From positions 1 to 64,000 of the forward strand of contig NZ_JARVWP010000022.1 of NCBI RefSeq assembly GCF_029846235.1: a stretch of DNA of 64,000 bases. The letters are read 5' to 3'. Made by a program: the position numbers and the translations under genes. The stretch comes from Bradyrhizobium sp. CER78. Lineage in GTDB: Bacteria; Pseudomonadota; Alphaproteobacteria; Rhizobiales; Xanthobacteraceae. The notes below the pieces were generated by a model. That model worked only from the letters and a program-made list of their open reading frames with translations, had not been told where the DNA came from and ran no database searches. Below, in pieces: positions 16,316-26,219 of this stretch (position 1 is its first letter; the number at the start of each line of letters is the position of its first letter).

Positions 16316-18259
16316 CTAGCCGGCCTGCTTCACCCGCATGTACCACTCGACGAGCCGGCGGACCTGGCGCTCGGTATAACCGCGCTCCACCATCCGCTCG
16401 ACGAACTCGCCGTGCTTCTTCTCGGTCTCACCGTCCTTCTTGGAGCCGAACGAGATGACCGGAAGCAGATCCTCGACCTGCGAGAATATCCGCTTCTCGA
16501 TCACGTCGCGAACCTTTTCGTAGGAGGTCCAGCTCGGGTTCTTGCCGCCATTGTGCGCCCGCGAACGCAGCGAGAACTTGACGACCTCGTTGCGGAAGTC
16601 CTTCGGGTTGGCGATGCCCGCCGGCTTCTCGATCTTGGTCAGCTCCTGGTTCAAAAGCTCGCGGTTCATCAGCTGGCCGGTGTCGGGATCCTTGAAGTCC
16701 TGATCCTCGATCCAGGCATCGGCGTAGTCGACATAGCGGTCGAACAGGTTCTGGCCGTAGTCGGCGTAGGATTCCAGATAGGCCTTCTGGATCTCGTTGC
16801 CGATGAACTCGGCATAGCGCGGCGCGAGGTCGGCCTTGATGAATTCGAGATAGCGCTTCTCGGTCTCGTCAGGCAGTTGCTCGCGGCGGATCGCCATCTC
16901 CAGCACATACATCAGGTGCACCGCGTCGGCGCCGACCTCGGTCGTGTCGTGGTTGAAGGTCGAGGCCAGCACCTTGAAGGCAAATCGGGTGGAGACGCCG
17001 TCCATGCCCTCGTCGACGCCGGCCGCGTCCTTGTATTCCTGCACGCTGCGCGCCTTCGGATCGGATTCCTTCAGGCTCTCGCCGTCATAGACCCGCATCT
17101 TGCCGAACAGCGTCGAGTTCTCGTGCTTGCGCAGCCGCGACATCACCGAGAAGCGGGCCATCGTTTCCAGTGTTGCCGGCGCGCAGGGCGCGGCGGCGAG
17201 CTCGGAACCCTGGATCAGCTTCTCGTAGATCTTCTGTTCCTCGGTCACCCGCAGCACGTAGGGGACCTTGATGACGCAGATGCGGTCGATGAAGGCCTCG
17301 TTGTTCTTGTTGGTCTTGAAGCTCTGCCACTCGGCTTCGTTGGAGTGCGCGAGGATGATGCCGGTGAACGGGATCGCACCGATGTTCTCGGTGCCGATGT
17401 AGTTGCCCTCCTGCGTCGCGGTCAGCAGCGGGTGCAGCATCTTGATCGGCGCCTTGAACATTTCGACGAACTCGAGCACGCCCTGGTTGGCGCGATTGAG
17501 GCCGCCGGAATAGCTGTAGGCGTCGGGATCGTTCTGGGCGTAGGTCTCGAGCTTGCGGATATCGACCTTGCCGACCAGCGAGGAGATATCCTGGTTGTTC
17601 TCGTCACCGGGCTCGGTCTTGGCGACCGCGATCTGGCGCAGCCGCGACGGCTGGATGCGCGCGACGCGGAATTGCGAAATGTCGCCGCCGAAGGCCTCGA
17701 GCCGCTTGTAGGCCCACGGAGACATCAGCCCGCTCAAGCGCCGCCGCGGAATGCCGTACTTCTCCTCGATGATCGGCCCGAGCGTTTCCGGATCGAACAA
17801 GCCGAGCGGGCTCTCGAACACGGGCGAGAGCTCATCGCCGGCTTTCAGCACGTAGATGGGGTGGACTTCCATCAGTGACTTGATGCGCTCGGCGAGCGAT
17901 GACTTGCCGCCGCCGACCGGTCCGAGCAGATAGAGGATCTGCTTGCGCTCTTCGAGGCCCTGCGCGGCGTGGCGGAAGAAGCCGACGAGGCGCTCGATCG
18001 TGTCTTCCATGCCGTAGAAGCCGGCGAAGGCCGGATACGACCGGATCGTACGGTTCAAAAAGATACGGCCAAGGCGTGGGTCCTTGGCCGTGTCGATCAT
18101 CTGGGGCTCACCGATTGCCGCTAATAACCGCTCGGCCGCATTGGCGTATCGCATCGGATCACTTCGACACGACTCCAGATACTCGGCCATCGACATGTCG
18201 GTCTGGCTTCGCGCTTCAAACGACCTTGCGAAGGCGTTGAACAAAGAATCGTTGTACAT
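16316..18259 (-). CDS. prkA: PrkA family serine protein kinase (YeaG type)
   Basis: 647 residues from ATG 18259, chosen because GGAGATAGGG precedes it; an upstream in-frame GTG would add five residues. The N-terminal PrkA AAA-like domain has a Walker A motif, GPVGGGKS (113-120), and YVLRVTEEQKIYEKLI further on. The C-terminal kinase region contains SYADYGQNLFDRYVDYADAW and SLRSRAHNGGKNPSWTSYEK. The length matches PrkA/YeaG (about 640). In Bacillus and E. coli it phosphorylates proteins under starvation. First gene of the prkA-yeaH-spoVR operon on the minus strand. Confidence 0.95.
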   Translation of the reverse strand: MYNDSLFNAFARSFEARSQTDMSMAEYLESCRSDPMRYANAAERLLAAIGEPQMIDTAKDPRLGRIFLNRTIRSYPAFAGFYGMEDTIERLVGFFRHAAQGLEERKQILYLLGPVGGGKSSLAERIKSLMEVHPIYVLKAGDELSPVFESPLGLFDPETLGPIIEEKYGIPRRRLSGLMSPWAYKRLEAFGGDISQFRVARIQPSRLRQIAVAKTEPGDENNQDISSLVGKVDIRKLETYAQNDPDAYSYSGGLNRANQGVLEFVEMFKAPIKMLHPLLTATQEGNYIGTENIGAIPFTGIILAHSNEAEWQSFKTNKNNEAFIDRICVIKVPYVLRVTEEQKIYEKLIQGSELAAAPCAPATLETMARFSVMSRLRKHENSTLFGKMRVYDGESLKESDPKARSVQEYKDAAGVDEGMDGVSTRFAFKVLASTFNHDTTEVGADAVHLMYVLEMAIRREQLPDETEKRYLEFIKADLAPRYAEFIGNEIQKAYLESYADYGQNLFDRYVDYADAWIEDQDFKDPDTGQLMNRELLNQELTKIEKPAGIANPKDFRNEVVKFSLRSRAHNGGKNPSWTSYEKVRDVIEKRIFSQVEDLLPVISFGSKKDGETEKKHGEFVERMVERGYTERQVRRLVEWYMRVKQAG

Positions 18260-18780
18260 GATCCCTATCTCCACGATATGTATCGCCGCACGACTGACAC
18301 GAGTCGTAACCAGAGCGTCCTAGGATCGAATCAGCGTCGGCACGCTGGGTCCATTGGACACTCGACCGACTCATTTCGGCAATGCACGGCGCGTGCAGCC
18401 TCTGCCTTATCAACAGGCAGGAAGCTTAATGGTTCATCAATATCCCCTGTTGGTGGCCTGTTTTTGACGGTTGTAGCCCCTCCGCCACATCCGTGGTTTA
18501 CCGGGGCCCGAGCCTCCAACAGCGCCTCCGAAGCGGACATCCGAGCGGGGCAACTTCCCCGTCCGAAGATGAACGTTGGGCTTCCCTGAAAAGGTGTGAT
18601 TGTCCAGCCTTGGCGTCAAGATGGGCACTTCACGGGGCCGCATAAACAAAGGCTTATTTGCCGTTGAACGTGCCTCCTTGTCGCCGCGACTAAGGCAACG
18701 AGCCCGCGCAGTTCCGCGCGGCACCTTTGCCGCGCTGTAAAGATGACACCTTGGAGGCGCAGGCTATTCCCGAGGCCGCC
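18260..18780. other. Long non-coding region
   Basis: About 520 bp between the divergent prkA and the exported protein gene at 18781. It must contain the prkA promoter and 5' leader. I saw no conserved gene, no EcfG-type motif and no convincing terminator. Open frames on both strands here are short and lack family features. Confidence 0.4.
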
Positions 18781-19398
18781 ATGAAGCAGACGCTCCTTGT
18801 TGTCGCACTTGCCGCCGCAGCCTGCGCCGGCGCGCCGTCAGCCGTCCAGGCACAGGAAGCGGTCGACAAGGCCACCGCAGCCGCCTTCGACAACAGGATG
18901 TTCGCGGGCCCGCTAGGGGCGAAAGCCTATGCCTGCTTCGTACGGCGATACGATGCAAATCATCTGGCGCAGCATCCGAAGCAGAAGGTCAGCGCGATGA
19001 AGCTTCTGGTGTCGGCCGAAGACGCGCCGGAGGACAAGACCACCAGCTACTCATTCCGTCTCGGCGTCACCTACCGCCACCGCTCCGGCAATTTCGACTC
19101 CAGCGGCTTCTGCAACCACGCGGTCGCGACCGACTCCGGACGCGAAATCCGCTTCGAATGCGGCGTCGATTGCGAGGGCGGCGGTATCAGCGTGGCGTTG
19201 TCGAAGGACGATAAATCCGCGATCGCACGCCTCGCCAGCATCAGGATGTGGAATCGCAACAAGCCCGACGACGACGCGAGCGAAGAGCTGCTCGCCGGCG
19301 CCGACGACAAGATCTTTCGGGTCGATCGCGCGGCCACCGGCGAATGCGCCGAACTTGTGACCGACCGCAAGGAACTCGCTGCGCTCCGCCACAAGTGA
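18781..19398 (+). CDS. Exported hypothetical protein
   Basis: 205 residues from ATG 18781. The longer frame from 18727 would put a hydrophilic tail before the signal and is rejected; a GAGG lies upstream of 18781. Residues 1-25 are a Sec signal peptide (TLLVVALAAAACAGAPSAVQA). The mature protein has several Cys (YACFVRRYDANH, GFCNHAV, FECGVDCEGGG, TGECAEL) that may form disulfides in the periplasm. The HHRSGNFDSSG-like centre and IRMWNRNKPDDDASEELL near the C-terminus give no family I can name. A DsrE-like exported protein follows 40 bp downstream, so the two may be co-expressed. Confidence 0.7.
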   Translation: MKQTLLVVALAAAACAGAPSAVQAQEAVDKATAAAFDNRMFAGPLGAKAYACFVRRYDANHLAQHPKQKVSAMKLLVSAEDAPEDKTTSYSFRLGVTYRHRSGNFDSSGFCNHAVATDSGREIRFECGVDCEGGGISVALSKDDKSAIARLASIRMWNRNKPDDDASEELLAGADDKIFRVDRAATGECAELVTDRKELAALRHK

Positions 19399-19438
19399 TA
19401 GGCCCGGTCGGATCAACAACAATTGCGCGAGGGACGCC

Positions 19439-19885
19439 ATGCACCGACGCAGCATTCTTTGGGGCACCCTCTCGGCGATCGGCACCGCCTTCGCGGCGTC
19501 ACCAGCGAACGCCGCCGCCGGAGCGCCGCCGCAGAAACTGAAGGTGGTCTATCACCTCGACGACCTCGACAAGATCAGTTTCGTGATCGGCAACATCCAG
19601 AACCATCTCGACGGCGTCGGCGGCCCCGGCAATGTCACGATCGCACTCGTGGTGCATGGCCAGGCGCTGAAGGGGTTTCATGCCTCGGCGGCCAATCCCG
19701 ACCTGTCGAAGCATGTCGGGCAGTTCGCCAGGGACGGGATCGAGCTTGCCGCCTGCGGCAACACTATGAAATCGCAGAATATCGGCCTGGAGGACCTCTT
19801 GCCCGGCTTCGTCGCCGCCGAGCGCGGCGGCGTGGTGCGCCTCGCCGAGCTGCAGTCCCAAGGTTACCTCTACCTGCGACCCTGA
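19439..19885 (+). CDS. Exported DsrE-family protein
   Basis: 148 residues. MHRRSILWGTLSAIGTAFA is a twin-arginine-like leader ending near ANAAAG. The rest is a DsrE/DsrF-like fold: LKVVYHLDDLDKISFVIGNI, then VTIALVVHGQALKGF, then IELAACGNTM with Cys106 in the place of the sulfur-carrier cysteine of DsrE proteins. Exported DsrE-like proteins are common in proteobacteria and are thought to bind or relay sulfur or thiols in the periplasm; nothing here identifies a partner. The preceding exported gene may be in the same unit. Confidence 0.78.
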   Translation: MHRRSILWGTLSAIGTAFAASPANAAAGAPPQKLKVVYHLDDLDKISFVIGNIQNHLDGVGGPGNVTIALVVHGQALKGFHASAANPDLSKHVGQFARDGIELAACGNTMKSQNIGLEDLLPGFVAAERGGVVRLAELQSQGYLYLRP

Positions 19886-20101
19886 CGTGCGGCGTGCGCC
19901 GCAACGCGTCATAAAAATGTGCTGAGTTCGGGGTCTGCTCGCACCCGCGTCCGAGGGGATCGAACTGTTGTGAATGGCGTTATCCCTTGGGAATGCTGAT
20001 ATTCCGCCCGGGCCCCCAGCCATGTTGACAATCCCCCTCCGCCCCCGAAAGCTGCCCGGGAACCCAAAAATCGACCCTCGATCGAACGAGAACAGGCACC
20101 C
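19886..20101. promoter_or_regulatory. Leader region of the pentose phosphate operon
   Basis: 216 bp between the DsrE-like gene and tal-pgi. It contains a TTGACA (in catgttgacaatccc) with no good -10 at the normal spacing. It must hold the promoter for the six-gene operon but I cannot place it. Confidence 0.3.
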
Positions 20102-22948
20102 ATGAACCCCGTCAAAGCACTCGAAAATCACCGCCAGGCCGTCTGGCTGGACTTCCTTGCCCGCGGCTTCGTCGCCAAGGGCGACCTGAAGCGGCTGATC
20201 GAGACCGACGGGGTCAAGGGCGTCACCTCCAACCCCTCGATCTTCGAGAAGGCGATCGGCTCTTCGGACGAGTATGACGGGGCGATCGGCCAGGCGCTCA
20301 AGAAGGGCGACCGCTCGGTCGCCGACCTGTTCGAGCATCTTGCCGTCGAGGACATCCAGCATGCCGCCGACGTGCTGCGCCCGGTCTACGACCAGAGCCA
20401 TGGCGGTGACGGCTTCGTCAGCCTCGAAGTGTCGCCCTATCTCGCGATGGACACCAAGGGCACGATCGTGGAGGCCGAGCGGCTCTGGAAGGACGTCCAC
20501 CGCAAGAACCTGATGGTCAAGGTGCCGGCAACGCCGGAGGGGTTGCCTGCGATCGAGCATCTGATCGGCGAAGGCATCAGCATCAACATCACGCTGCTGT
20601 TCTCGCAGGAGGTCTACCGCCAGGTCGCCGAGGCCTATCTCAAGGGCCTCGAGAAGTACGTCGCCAAGGGCGGCGATCCCTCCCATATCGCGAGTGTCGC
20701 GAGCTTCTTCGTCAGCCGCATCGACACCGCCGTCGACAAGCAGCTCGACGAGAAGATCGCGCGCGCCAACGACCCCTCCGAGAAGGAGCGGCTTGCCGCG
20801 CTGAAGGGCAAGGTCGCGATCGCGAATGCAAAACTTGCCTACCAAGACTACAAGCGCCTGTTCTCGGGCGCACGCTGGGACAAGCTCGCCGCCAAGGGCG
20901 CCAAGCCGCAGCGGCTGCTGTGGGCATCCACCGGCACCAAGAACAAGGACTACAGCGACGTGCTCTATGTCGAGGAGCTGATCGGCCCCGACACCGTCAA
21001 CACCGTGCCGCCGGCGACGCTCGACGCCTTCCGCGACCACGGCAAGGTCCGCGACAGCCTCGAGGAGAATGTCGAGGACGCCCGCCGCGTGCTGGACGAG
21101 CTGGAGAAGTCCGGAATCTCGCTCGATGCGATCACCGAGGAGCTGGTCAAGGACGGCGTCAAGCTGTTCGCCGACGCCGCCGACAAGCTGTATGGCGCGG
21201 TCGCCTTCAAGCGCGCGACCTCGCTCGGCGGCGGCATCGACCACCAGAAGCTGGCGCTCGGCGCCACCATCGAGAAGGCGGTCGAGAAGAGCACCGAGGA
21301 ATGGCGCGCCTCGGCCAAGATCCGCAGGCTCTGGCACAAGGACAAGTCGGTCTGGACCGGCGATGACGAGGACAAATGGCTGGGCTGGCTGACCAGCGCC
21401 GCCTCCGCCGATGTCGCCGACTACGAGGATTTCGCCAAGCGCGTGAAGGGACAGAGCTTCACCGACGCCGTCGTGCTCGGCATGGGCGGCTCGAGCCTCG
21501 GCCCGGAGGTGCTGGCGCAGACCTTCCCGCACAAATCCGGCTTCCCGCGGCTGCACGTGCTCGACTCCACCGATCCGGCGCAGGTGCGCGCGATGGAGGA
21601 GTATGTCGACATCGCCAAGACGCTGTTCATCGTCTCCTCCAAATCCGGCGGCACCACCGAGCCGAACGTCATGAAGGACTACTTCTTCGACCGGGTGGCC
21701 AAGGCGATCGGCAAGGACAAGGCGGGCCACCGCTTCATCGCGGTGACCGATCCGGGCTCCTCGCTGCAGAAGGTCGCGATCAAGCAGGGCTTTGCCCGGA
21801 TCTTCTACGGGGATCCGGCGATCGGCGGCCGCTATTCCGTGCTGTCGCCGTTCGGCCTGGTGTCGGCAGCGGCCGCGGGCATCGACGTCCGCAGCCTGCT
21901 CGGCCATACGCTCGCGATGGTGCGCTCCTGCGGCGCCGACGTGCCGCCGCAGGAAAACCCGGGCGTCCAGCTCGGGCTTGCGATGGGCATCGCCGGGCTC
22001 GAAGGCCGCGACAAGGTGACGATCTTCGCCTCGCCCGAGGTCGCCGATTTCGGCGCCTGGGCCGAGCAGCTGATCGCGGAATCGACCGGCAAGGACGGCA
22101 AGGGCCTGATCCCGATCGAGGGCGAGACGATCGGCGATGCCGCCGTCTACGGCAACGACCGCTTCTTCATCGACCTGCGCACCGAAGGCGAGCACGATGC
22201 CGCGCATGAGGCGAAACTCACGGCGCTCGAGGCCGCCGGCCATCCCGTGGTCCGGATCGTGATGAAGTCGATCGACCATATCGGCCAGGAGTTCTTCCGC
22301 TTCGAGATCGCGACCGCGGTGGCCGGCTCGATCCTCGGCATCAACCCGTTCAACCAGCCCGACGTCGAGGCCGCCAAGATCAAGACCCGCGAGCTGACGG
22401 CGGCGTTCGAGAAGACCGGGTCGCTGCCGGCGGAAGAGCCGGTGGTGTCGGCGGATGGGGTCGATCTCTATACCGATGCGCAGAACGCCGAGGAGCTGCG
22501 CAGGGCCGGCGCCAATGGCGACCTCAATTCCTGGATCAAGGCCCACCTCTCGCGCTCCGGCCGCGGCGACTATATCGCCCTGCTCGCCTATATCGAGCGC
22601 GACGGCGACACCATCGACGCCATGCAGGCGATGCGGCTGAAGCTGCGCGACGCCAAACACCTCGCGACCTGCGCCGAGTTCGGCCCGCGCTTCCTGCATT
22701 CGACCGGGCAGGCCTACAAGGGCGGGCCCGACAGCGGCGTGTTCCTGCAGGTCACGACCGACGATGCCCAGGACTTGGCGGTGCCCGGCCAGAAGGCGAG
22801 CTTCGGCGTCATCAAGGCAGCGCAGGCGCGCGGCGATTTCGACGTGCTCACCGAGCGCGGCCGGCGGGCGTTGCGCGTGCATCTCAAGGGCGATCTCAGC
22901 TCCGGGCTTGCGGCGCTCGATGCCGCGATCTCGGCCGCACTGAACTGA
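20102..22948 (+). CDS. tal-pgi: Bifunctional transaldolase / glucose-6-phosphate isomerase
   Basis: 948 residues in two enzymes. Residues 1 to about 370 are transaldolase: GVTSNPSIFEKAI, then NLMVKVPATPEG with Lys140 as the Schiff-base lysine. Residues about 400-940 are phosphoglucose isomerase: VLGMGGSSLGPEVLAQTF, FIVSSKSGGTTEPNVMKDY and, later, QEFFRFEIATAVAGSILGIN. Fusion places a non-oxidative pentose phosphate step and the fructose-6-P/glucose-6-P interconversion on one chain, matching the downstream genes that oxidise glucose-6-P. Such fusions are known in several Rhizobiales and cyanobacteria. First gene of an operon with gnd 11 bp downstream. Confidence 0.95.
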   Translation: MNPVKALENHRQAVWLDFLARGFVAKGDLKRLIETDGVKGVTSNPSIFEKAIGSSDEYDGAIGQALKKGDRSVADLFEHLAVEDIQHAADVLRPVYDQSHGGDGFVSLEVSPYLAMDTKGTIVEAERLWKDVHRKNLMVKVPATPEGLPAIEHLIGEGISINITLLFSQEVYRQVAEAYLKGLEKYVAKGGDPSHIASVASFFVSRIDTAVDKQLDEKIARANDPSEKERLAALKGKVAIANAKLAYQDYKRLFSGARWDKLAAKGAKPQRLLWASTGTKNKDYSDVLYVEELIGPDTVNTVPPATLDAFRDHGKVRDSLEENVEDARRVLDELEKSGISLDAITEELVKDGVKLFADAADKLYGAVAFKRATSLGGGIDHQKLALGATIEKAVEKSTEEWRASAKIRRLWHKDKSVWTGDDEDKWLGWLTSAASADVADYEDFAKRVKGQSFTDAVVLGMGGSSLGPEVLAQTFPHKSGFPRLHVLDSTDPAQVRAMEEYVDIAKTLFIVSSKSGGTTEPNVMKDYFFDRVAKAIGKDKAGHRFIAVTDPGSSLQKVAIKQGFARIFYGDPAIGGRYSVLSPFGLVSAAAAGIDVRSLLGHTLAMVRSCGADVPPQENPGVQLGLAMGIAGLEGRDKVTIFASPEVADFGAWAEQLIAESTGKDGKGLIPIEGETIGDAAVYGNDRFFIDLRTEGEHDAAHEAKLTALEAAGHPVVRIVMKSIDHIGQEFFRFEIATAVAGSILGINPFNQPDVEAAKIKTRELTAAFEKTGSLPAEEPVVSADGVDLYTDAQNAEELRRAGANGDLNSWIKAHLSRSGRGDYIALLAYIERDGDTIDAMQAMRLKLRDAKHLATCAEFGPRFLHSTGQAYKGGPDSGVFLQVTTDDAQDLAVPGQKASFGVIKAAQARGDFDVLTERGRRALRVHLKGDLSSGLAALDAAISAALN

Positions 22949-22959
22949 CGGAGGTCAGG

Positions 22960-23943
22960 ATGCAACTCGGCATGATCGGCCTCGGGCGGATGGGCGGCAA
23001 CATCGTCCGCCGCCTGATGAGCAACGGCCACACCACCGTGGTCTACGACAAGGACCCCAAGGCGGTCGCCGCGCTGGTCGCGGACAATGCCACCGGCGCC
23101 TCGTCGCTGGAGGATTTCGTCCTCAAGCTGGAGGCGCCGCGCACCGCCTGGGTGATGCTGCCGGCCGGCAAGATCACCGAAGCCACCATCGAGGCGCTCG
23201 CCAAGCTGATGCAGCCCGGCGACGTCATCATCGACGGCGGCAACACCTTCTGGCAGGACGACGTCCGCCGCGGCAAGGCGCTCAGGGAGCGCGGACTGCA
23301 CTATGTCGATGTCGGCACCAGCGGTGGCATCTGGGGCATCGAGCGCGGCTACTGCATGATGATCGGCGGCGACAAGCCCGTGGTCGACCGGCTCGACCCG
23401 ATCTTCAAGACGCTGGCGCCGGGCATCGGCGACATCCCGCGCACCCAGGGCCGCGACGGCCGCGACCCGCGCATCGAACAGGGCTACATCCATGCCGGTC
23501 CTGTTGGCGCCGGGCATTTCGTCAAGATGATCCACAACGGCATCGAATACGGCCTGATGCAGGCCTATGCCGAAGGCTTCGACATCCTGAAGAACGCCAA
23601 TATCGAGGCGCTGCCGGCGGAGCATCGCTTCGATCTCGACATCGCCGACATCGCCGAAGTCTGGCGGCGCGGCAGCGTGATCCCATCCTGGCTGCTCGAC
23701 CTCACCGCCTCGGCGCTGGCGCAGAACCATACGCTCGACGACTACTCCGGCTTTGTCGAAGATTCCGGCGAAGGCCGCTGGACCGTCAATGCCGCGGTCG
23801 ACGAGGCGGTGCCGGCCGAGGTGCTGACGGCGGCGCTCTACACCCGCTTCCGCTCGCGCAAGGATCACACCTTCGCGGAGAAGATCCTTTCGGCGATGCG
23901 CGCAGGTTTCGGCGGCCACAAGGAGCCGCCGAAGAAGTCTTAA
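22960..23943 (+). CDS. gnd: 6-phosphogluconate dehydrogenase, decarboxylating, short form
   Basis: 327 residues, ATG 22960 behind GGAGG. N-terminal Rossmann motif MIGLGRMGGNIVRRL; substrate loop GTSGGIWGIERGYCMMIGG; catalytic HNGIEYGLMQAYAEGFDIL. It is much shorter than the 470-residue E. coli enzyme and belongs to the short (about 300-330 residue) group (GndA/YqeC type) that often prefers NAD. It oxidises 6-phosphogluconate to ribulose-5-phosphate and CO2. The neighbours encode the steps just before it (zwf, pgl) and the gluconate entry kinase. Confidence 0.94.
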   Translation: MQLGMIGLGRMGGNIVRRLMSNGHTTVVYDKDPKAVAALVADNATGASSLEDFVLKLEAPRTAWVMLPAGKITEATIEALAKLMQPGDVIIDGGNTFWQDDVRRGKALRERGLHYVDVGTSGGIWGIERGYCMMIGGDKPVVDRLDPIFKTLAPGIGDIPRTQGRDGRDPRIEQGYIHAGPVGAGHFVKMIHNGIEYGLMQAYAEGFDILKNANIEALPAEHRFDLDIADIAEVWRRGSVIPSWLLDLTASALAQNHTLDDYSGFVEDSGEGRWTVNAAVDEAVPAEVLTAALYTRFRSRKDHTFAEKILSAMRAGFGGHKEPPKKS

Positions 23944-23950
23944 ATCGAAC

Positions 23951-25456
23951 GTGGAAGGTCACGTGCAGAAGAAACCCGATCCTTGCTCCTTCATCATCTT
24001 CGGCGCCACCGGTGATCTGACCCACCGCCTGGTCGTCCCGGCGCTCTACAATCTCGCCGCCGGCGACCTGCTGCCGGAGAAATTCTGCGTCGTCGGCATC
24101 GTCCGCCGGGGCATGTCGAGCGAGCAGCTGACCGACAGCCTGATGCAGGGGCTGCGCAAGTTCGCCACCCGCCCGGTGGACGAGGCGGTCGCCAAGCGGC
24201 TGTTCGAATGCGTCACCTCGGTCGAGGCCGATCCGCGCGATCCAGCGTCGTTCGATGCGATGAACGAACGGCTGGACAAGCTGGAAAAGGCGCGCGGCAC
24301 CGGCGGCAACCGGCTGTTCTACCTTGCGACCCCGCCGAGCGCCTTCCTGCCGATCAGCGAGCAGCTCGGACGCACCGGCATGCTGGAGGAGAACGGCGCC
24401 TGGCGGCGGCTGATCATCGAGAAGCCGTTCGGCACCGATCTGGCGTCGGCTCGGGCGCTGAATTCGGCGCTGCTGAAGCTGATGGACGAGCACCAGATCT
24501 ACCGGATCGACCATTACCTCGGCAAGGAAACCGTCCAGAACATCCTGGTGCTGCGCTTCGCCAACGGCATGTTCGAGCCGATCTGGAATCGCAACCACAT
24601 CGACCACATCCAGATCACCGTGGACGAGAAGCTCGGCGTCGGCCATCGCGGCAGCTTCTATGACGCAACCGGCGCGCTGCGCGACATGGTGCCGAACCAT
24701 CTGTTCCAGCTGCTGTCGCTGGTGACAATGGAGCCGCCGGCGCGCTTCGACGCCCATGCGGTGCGCTCGGAGAAGGCCGAGGTGCTGAGCGCGATCCAGA
24801 TCCAGAGCGAGCAGGAAGCGCTGTCCAACTCGGTGCGCGGCCAGTATCGCACCGGCCGGATCGGCGACACCGAGATCGCGGACTATCTCAAGACGCCCGA
24901 CGTCCGGCCCGACAGCTCGACCGAGACCTATGCCGCGCTGAAGCTGACCATCGACAATTGGCGCTGGGCCGGCGTCCCGTTCTACCTGCGCACCGGCAAG
25001 GCGCTGACCACCAAGCGCACCGAGATCGCGATCAAGTTCAAGCAGGCGCCGTTCGCCATGTTCCGCGACACCGCGGTCGATCGCCTGTCGCAGAATTACC
25101 TGGTCATCTCGACCGAGCCGACCGAAGGCATCGAGCTGCAGTTCAACACCAAGGTGCCGGGCCCGGCGATCAACATCGACGGCGTCGAGATGAAGTTCCG
25201 CTACAAGGACTACTTCAAGGCCGAGCCGTCGACCGGCTACGAGACGCTGATCTATGACTGCATGATCGGCGACAATCTGCTGTTCCAGCGCGCCGACAGC
25301 GTCGAGGCCGGATGGCAGGCGGTGCAGCCCTTCATCGACGCCTGGAAGAGCGCCGGCGGGCGCGGCCTGCAACCCTACAAAGCCGGCAGCGAAGGCCCGG
25401 AGGCGGCCAACGCGCTGCTGACGCGCGACGGCCGCAGTTGGCGTAAGCTGGGTTGA
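23951..25456 (+). CDS. zwf: Glucose-6-phosphate 1-dehydrogenase
   Basis: 501 residues from GTG 23951; a second GTG at 23963, just behind GGAAGG, is an alternative start giving 497 residues. The protein shows the NADP-binding motif FIIFGATGDLTHR, the substrate/active-site signature RIDHYLGKETVQNIL, and the family block GVPFYLRTGKAL. It oxidises glucose-6-phosphate to 6-phosphogluconolactone, the entry to the oxidative pentose phosphate and Entner-Doudoroff routes. It lies 7 bp after gnd and 1 bp before pgl, so the unit is tightly co-translated. Confidence 0.96.
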   Translation: MEGHVQKKPDPCSFIIFGATGDLTHRLVVPALYNLAAGDLLPEKFCVVGIVRRGMSSEQLTDSLMQGLRKFATRPVDEAVAKRLFECVTSVEADPRDPASFDAMNERLDKLEKARGTGGNRLFYLATPPSAFLPISEQLGRTGMLEENGAWRRLIIEKPFGTDLASARALNSALLKLMDEHQIYRIDHYLGKETVQNILVLRFANGMFEPIWNRNHIDHIQITVDEKLGVGHRGSFYDATGALRDMVPNHLFQLLSLVTMEPPARFDAHAVRSEKAEVLSAIQIQSEQEALSNSVRGQYRTGRIGDTEIADYLKTPDVRPDSSTETYAALKLTIDNWRWAGVPFYLRTGKALTTKRTEIAIKFKQAPFAMFRDTAVDRLSQNYLVISTEPTEGIELQFNTKVPGPAINIDGVEMKFRYKDYFKAEPSTGYETLIYDCMIGDNLLFQRADSVEAGWQAVQPFIDAWKSAGGRGLQPYKAGSEGPEAANALLTRDGRSWRKLG

Positions 25457-25457
25457 G

Positions 25458-26210
25458 ATGACCACGACCAACCAGCGCAAGATCATCACAGTCGCCGATC
25501 CGGCGGCGCTGGCGAAGACGGCCGCCGAGCGGGTAATCGCTGTGATCGACGAGAACCCCGGCCGGATCGCGATCTGCCTCACCGGCGGCTCCAGTCCGAA
25601 GGCGCTCTACCAGCTGCTGGCGACGCCGGACTATCGCCGGAGGATCCCGTGGGACCGCATCGACTGGTTCATCGGCGATGAACGCCTGGTGCCGCGCAAG
25701 GACCCGCTGCACAATATGTGCATGGCGCGCCAGGCCTTCCTCGATCGCTGCGCGCCGGCCGCCAATGTGCACCCGATCGCAACCGACACTGCCGATCTCA
25801 GGGATCCCGACGTCAGCGCGGCGCTGTACGAGAACGAGCTGATTGCGTTCTACGGCGCCGAGCAGCTCGATCCGAAGCGGCCGCTGTTCGACCTGGTGCT
25901 GATGGGCATCGGCCCCGACGGCCACACCGCCTCGTTGTTTCCCGGCTACCCCGCGGTCGAGGAAACCCAGCGCTGGGTGGTCGGGGTGCCCAAGGCCAAT
26001 GTCGAACCGTTCGTGCCGCGTGTGTCGCTGACCCTGCCCGCGCTCGCCTCCTGCCGCGAGATGCTGTTCGAGGTGTCAGGTGAAAGCAAGCGCGCGATCT
26101 TGACGCGCCTGTTCGCAGGCGAGAACCTGCCGGCAAACCGCGCGCGATCGCTGGGCGAAACCGTCTGGCTGATCGATCAGGCCGCGCTGCCGGAGGATTT
26201 TGGTGGATGA
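25458..26210 (+). CDS. pgl: 6-phosphogluconolactonase
   Basis: 250 residues; start ATG 25458 one base after the zwf stop. Features of the glucosamine-6-P isomerase/6-phosphogluconolactonase fold: AICLTGGSSPKALYQLLA, RIDWFIGDERLVP and LMGIGPDGHTASLFPG. It hydrolyses 6-phosphogluconolactone to 6-phosphogluconate. Position directly after zwf, its metabolic predecessor, supports the call over a glucosamine enzyme. Confidence 0.95.
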   Translation: MTTTNQRKIITVADPAALAKTAAERVIAVIDENPGRIAICLTGGSSPKALYQLLATPDYRRRIPWDRIDWFIGDERLVPRKDPLHNMCMARQAFLDRCAPAANVHPIATDTADLRDPDVSAALYENELIAFYGAEQLDPKRPLFDLVLMGIGPDGHTASLFPGYPAVEETQRWVVGVPKANVEPFVPRVSLTLPALASCREMLFEVSGESKRAILTRLFAGENLPANRARSLGETVWLIDQAALPEDFGG

Positions 26211-26219
26211 CTTCCCTGG

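Noticed and set aside
19499..22882. 1127-codon minus-strand open frame opposite tal-pgi
   Set aside because: His/Arg/Gly/Asp-rich shadow typical of GC-rich antisense; the plus strand encodes two well-conserved enzymes.
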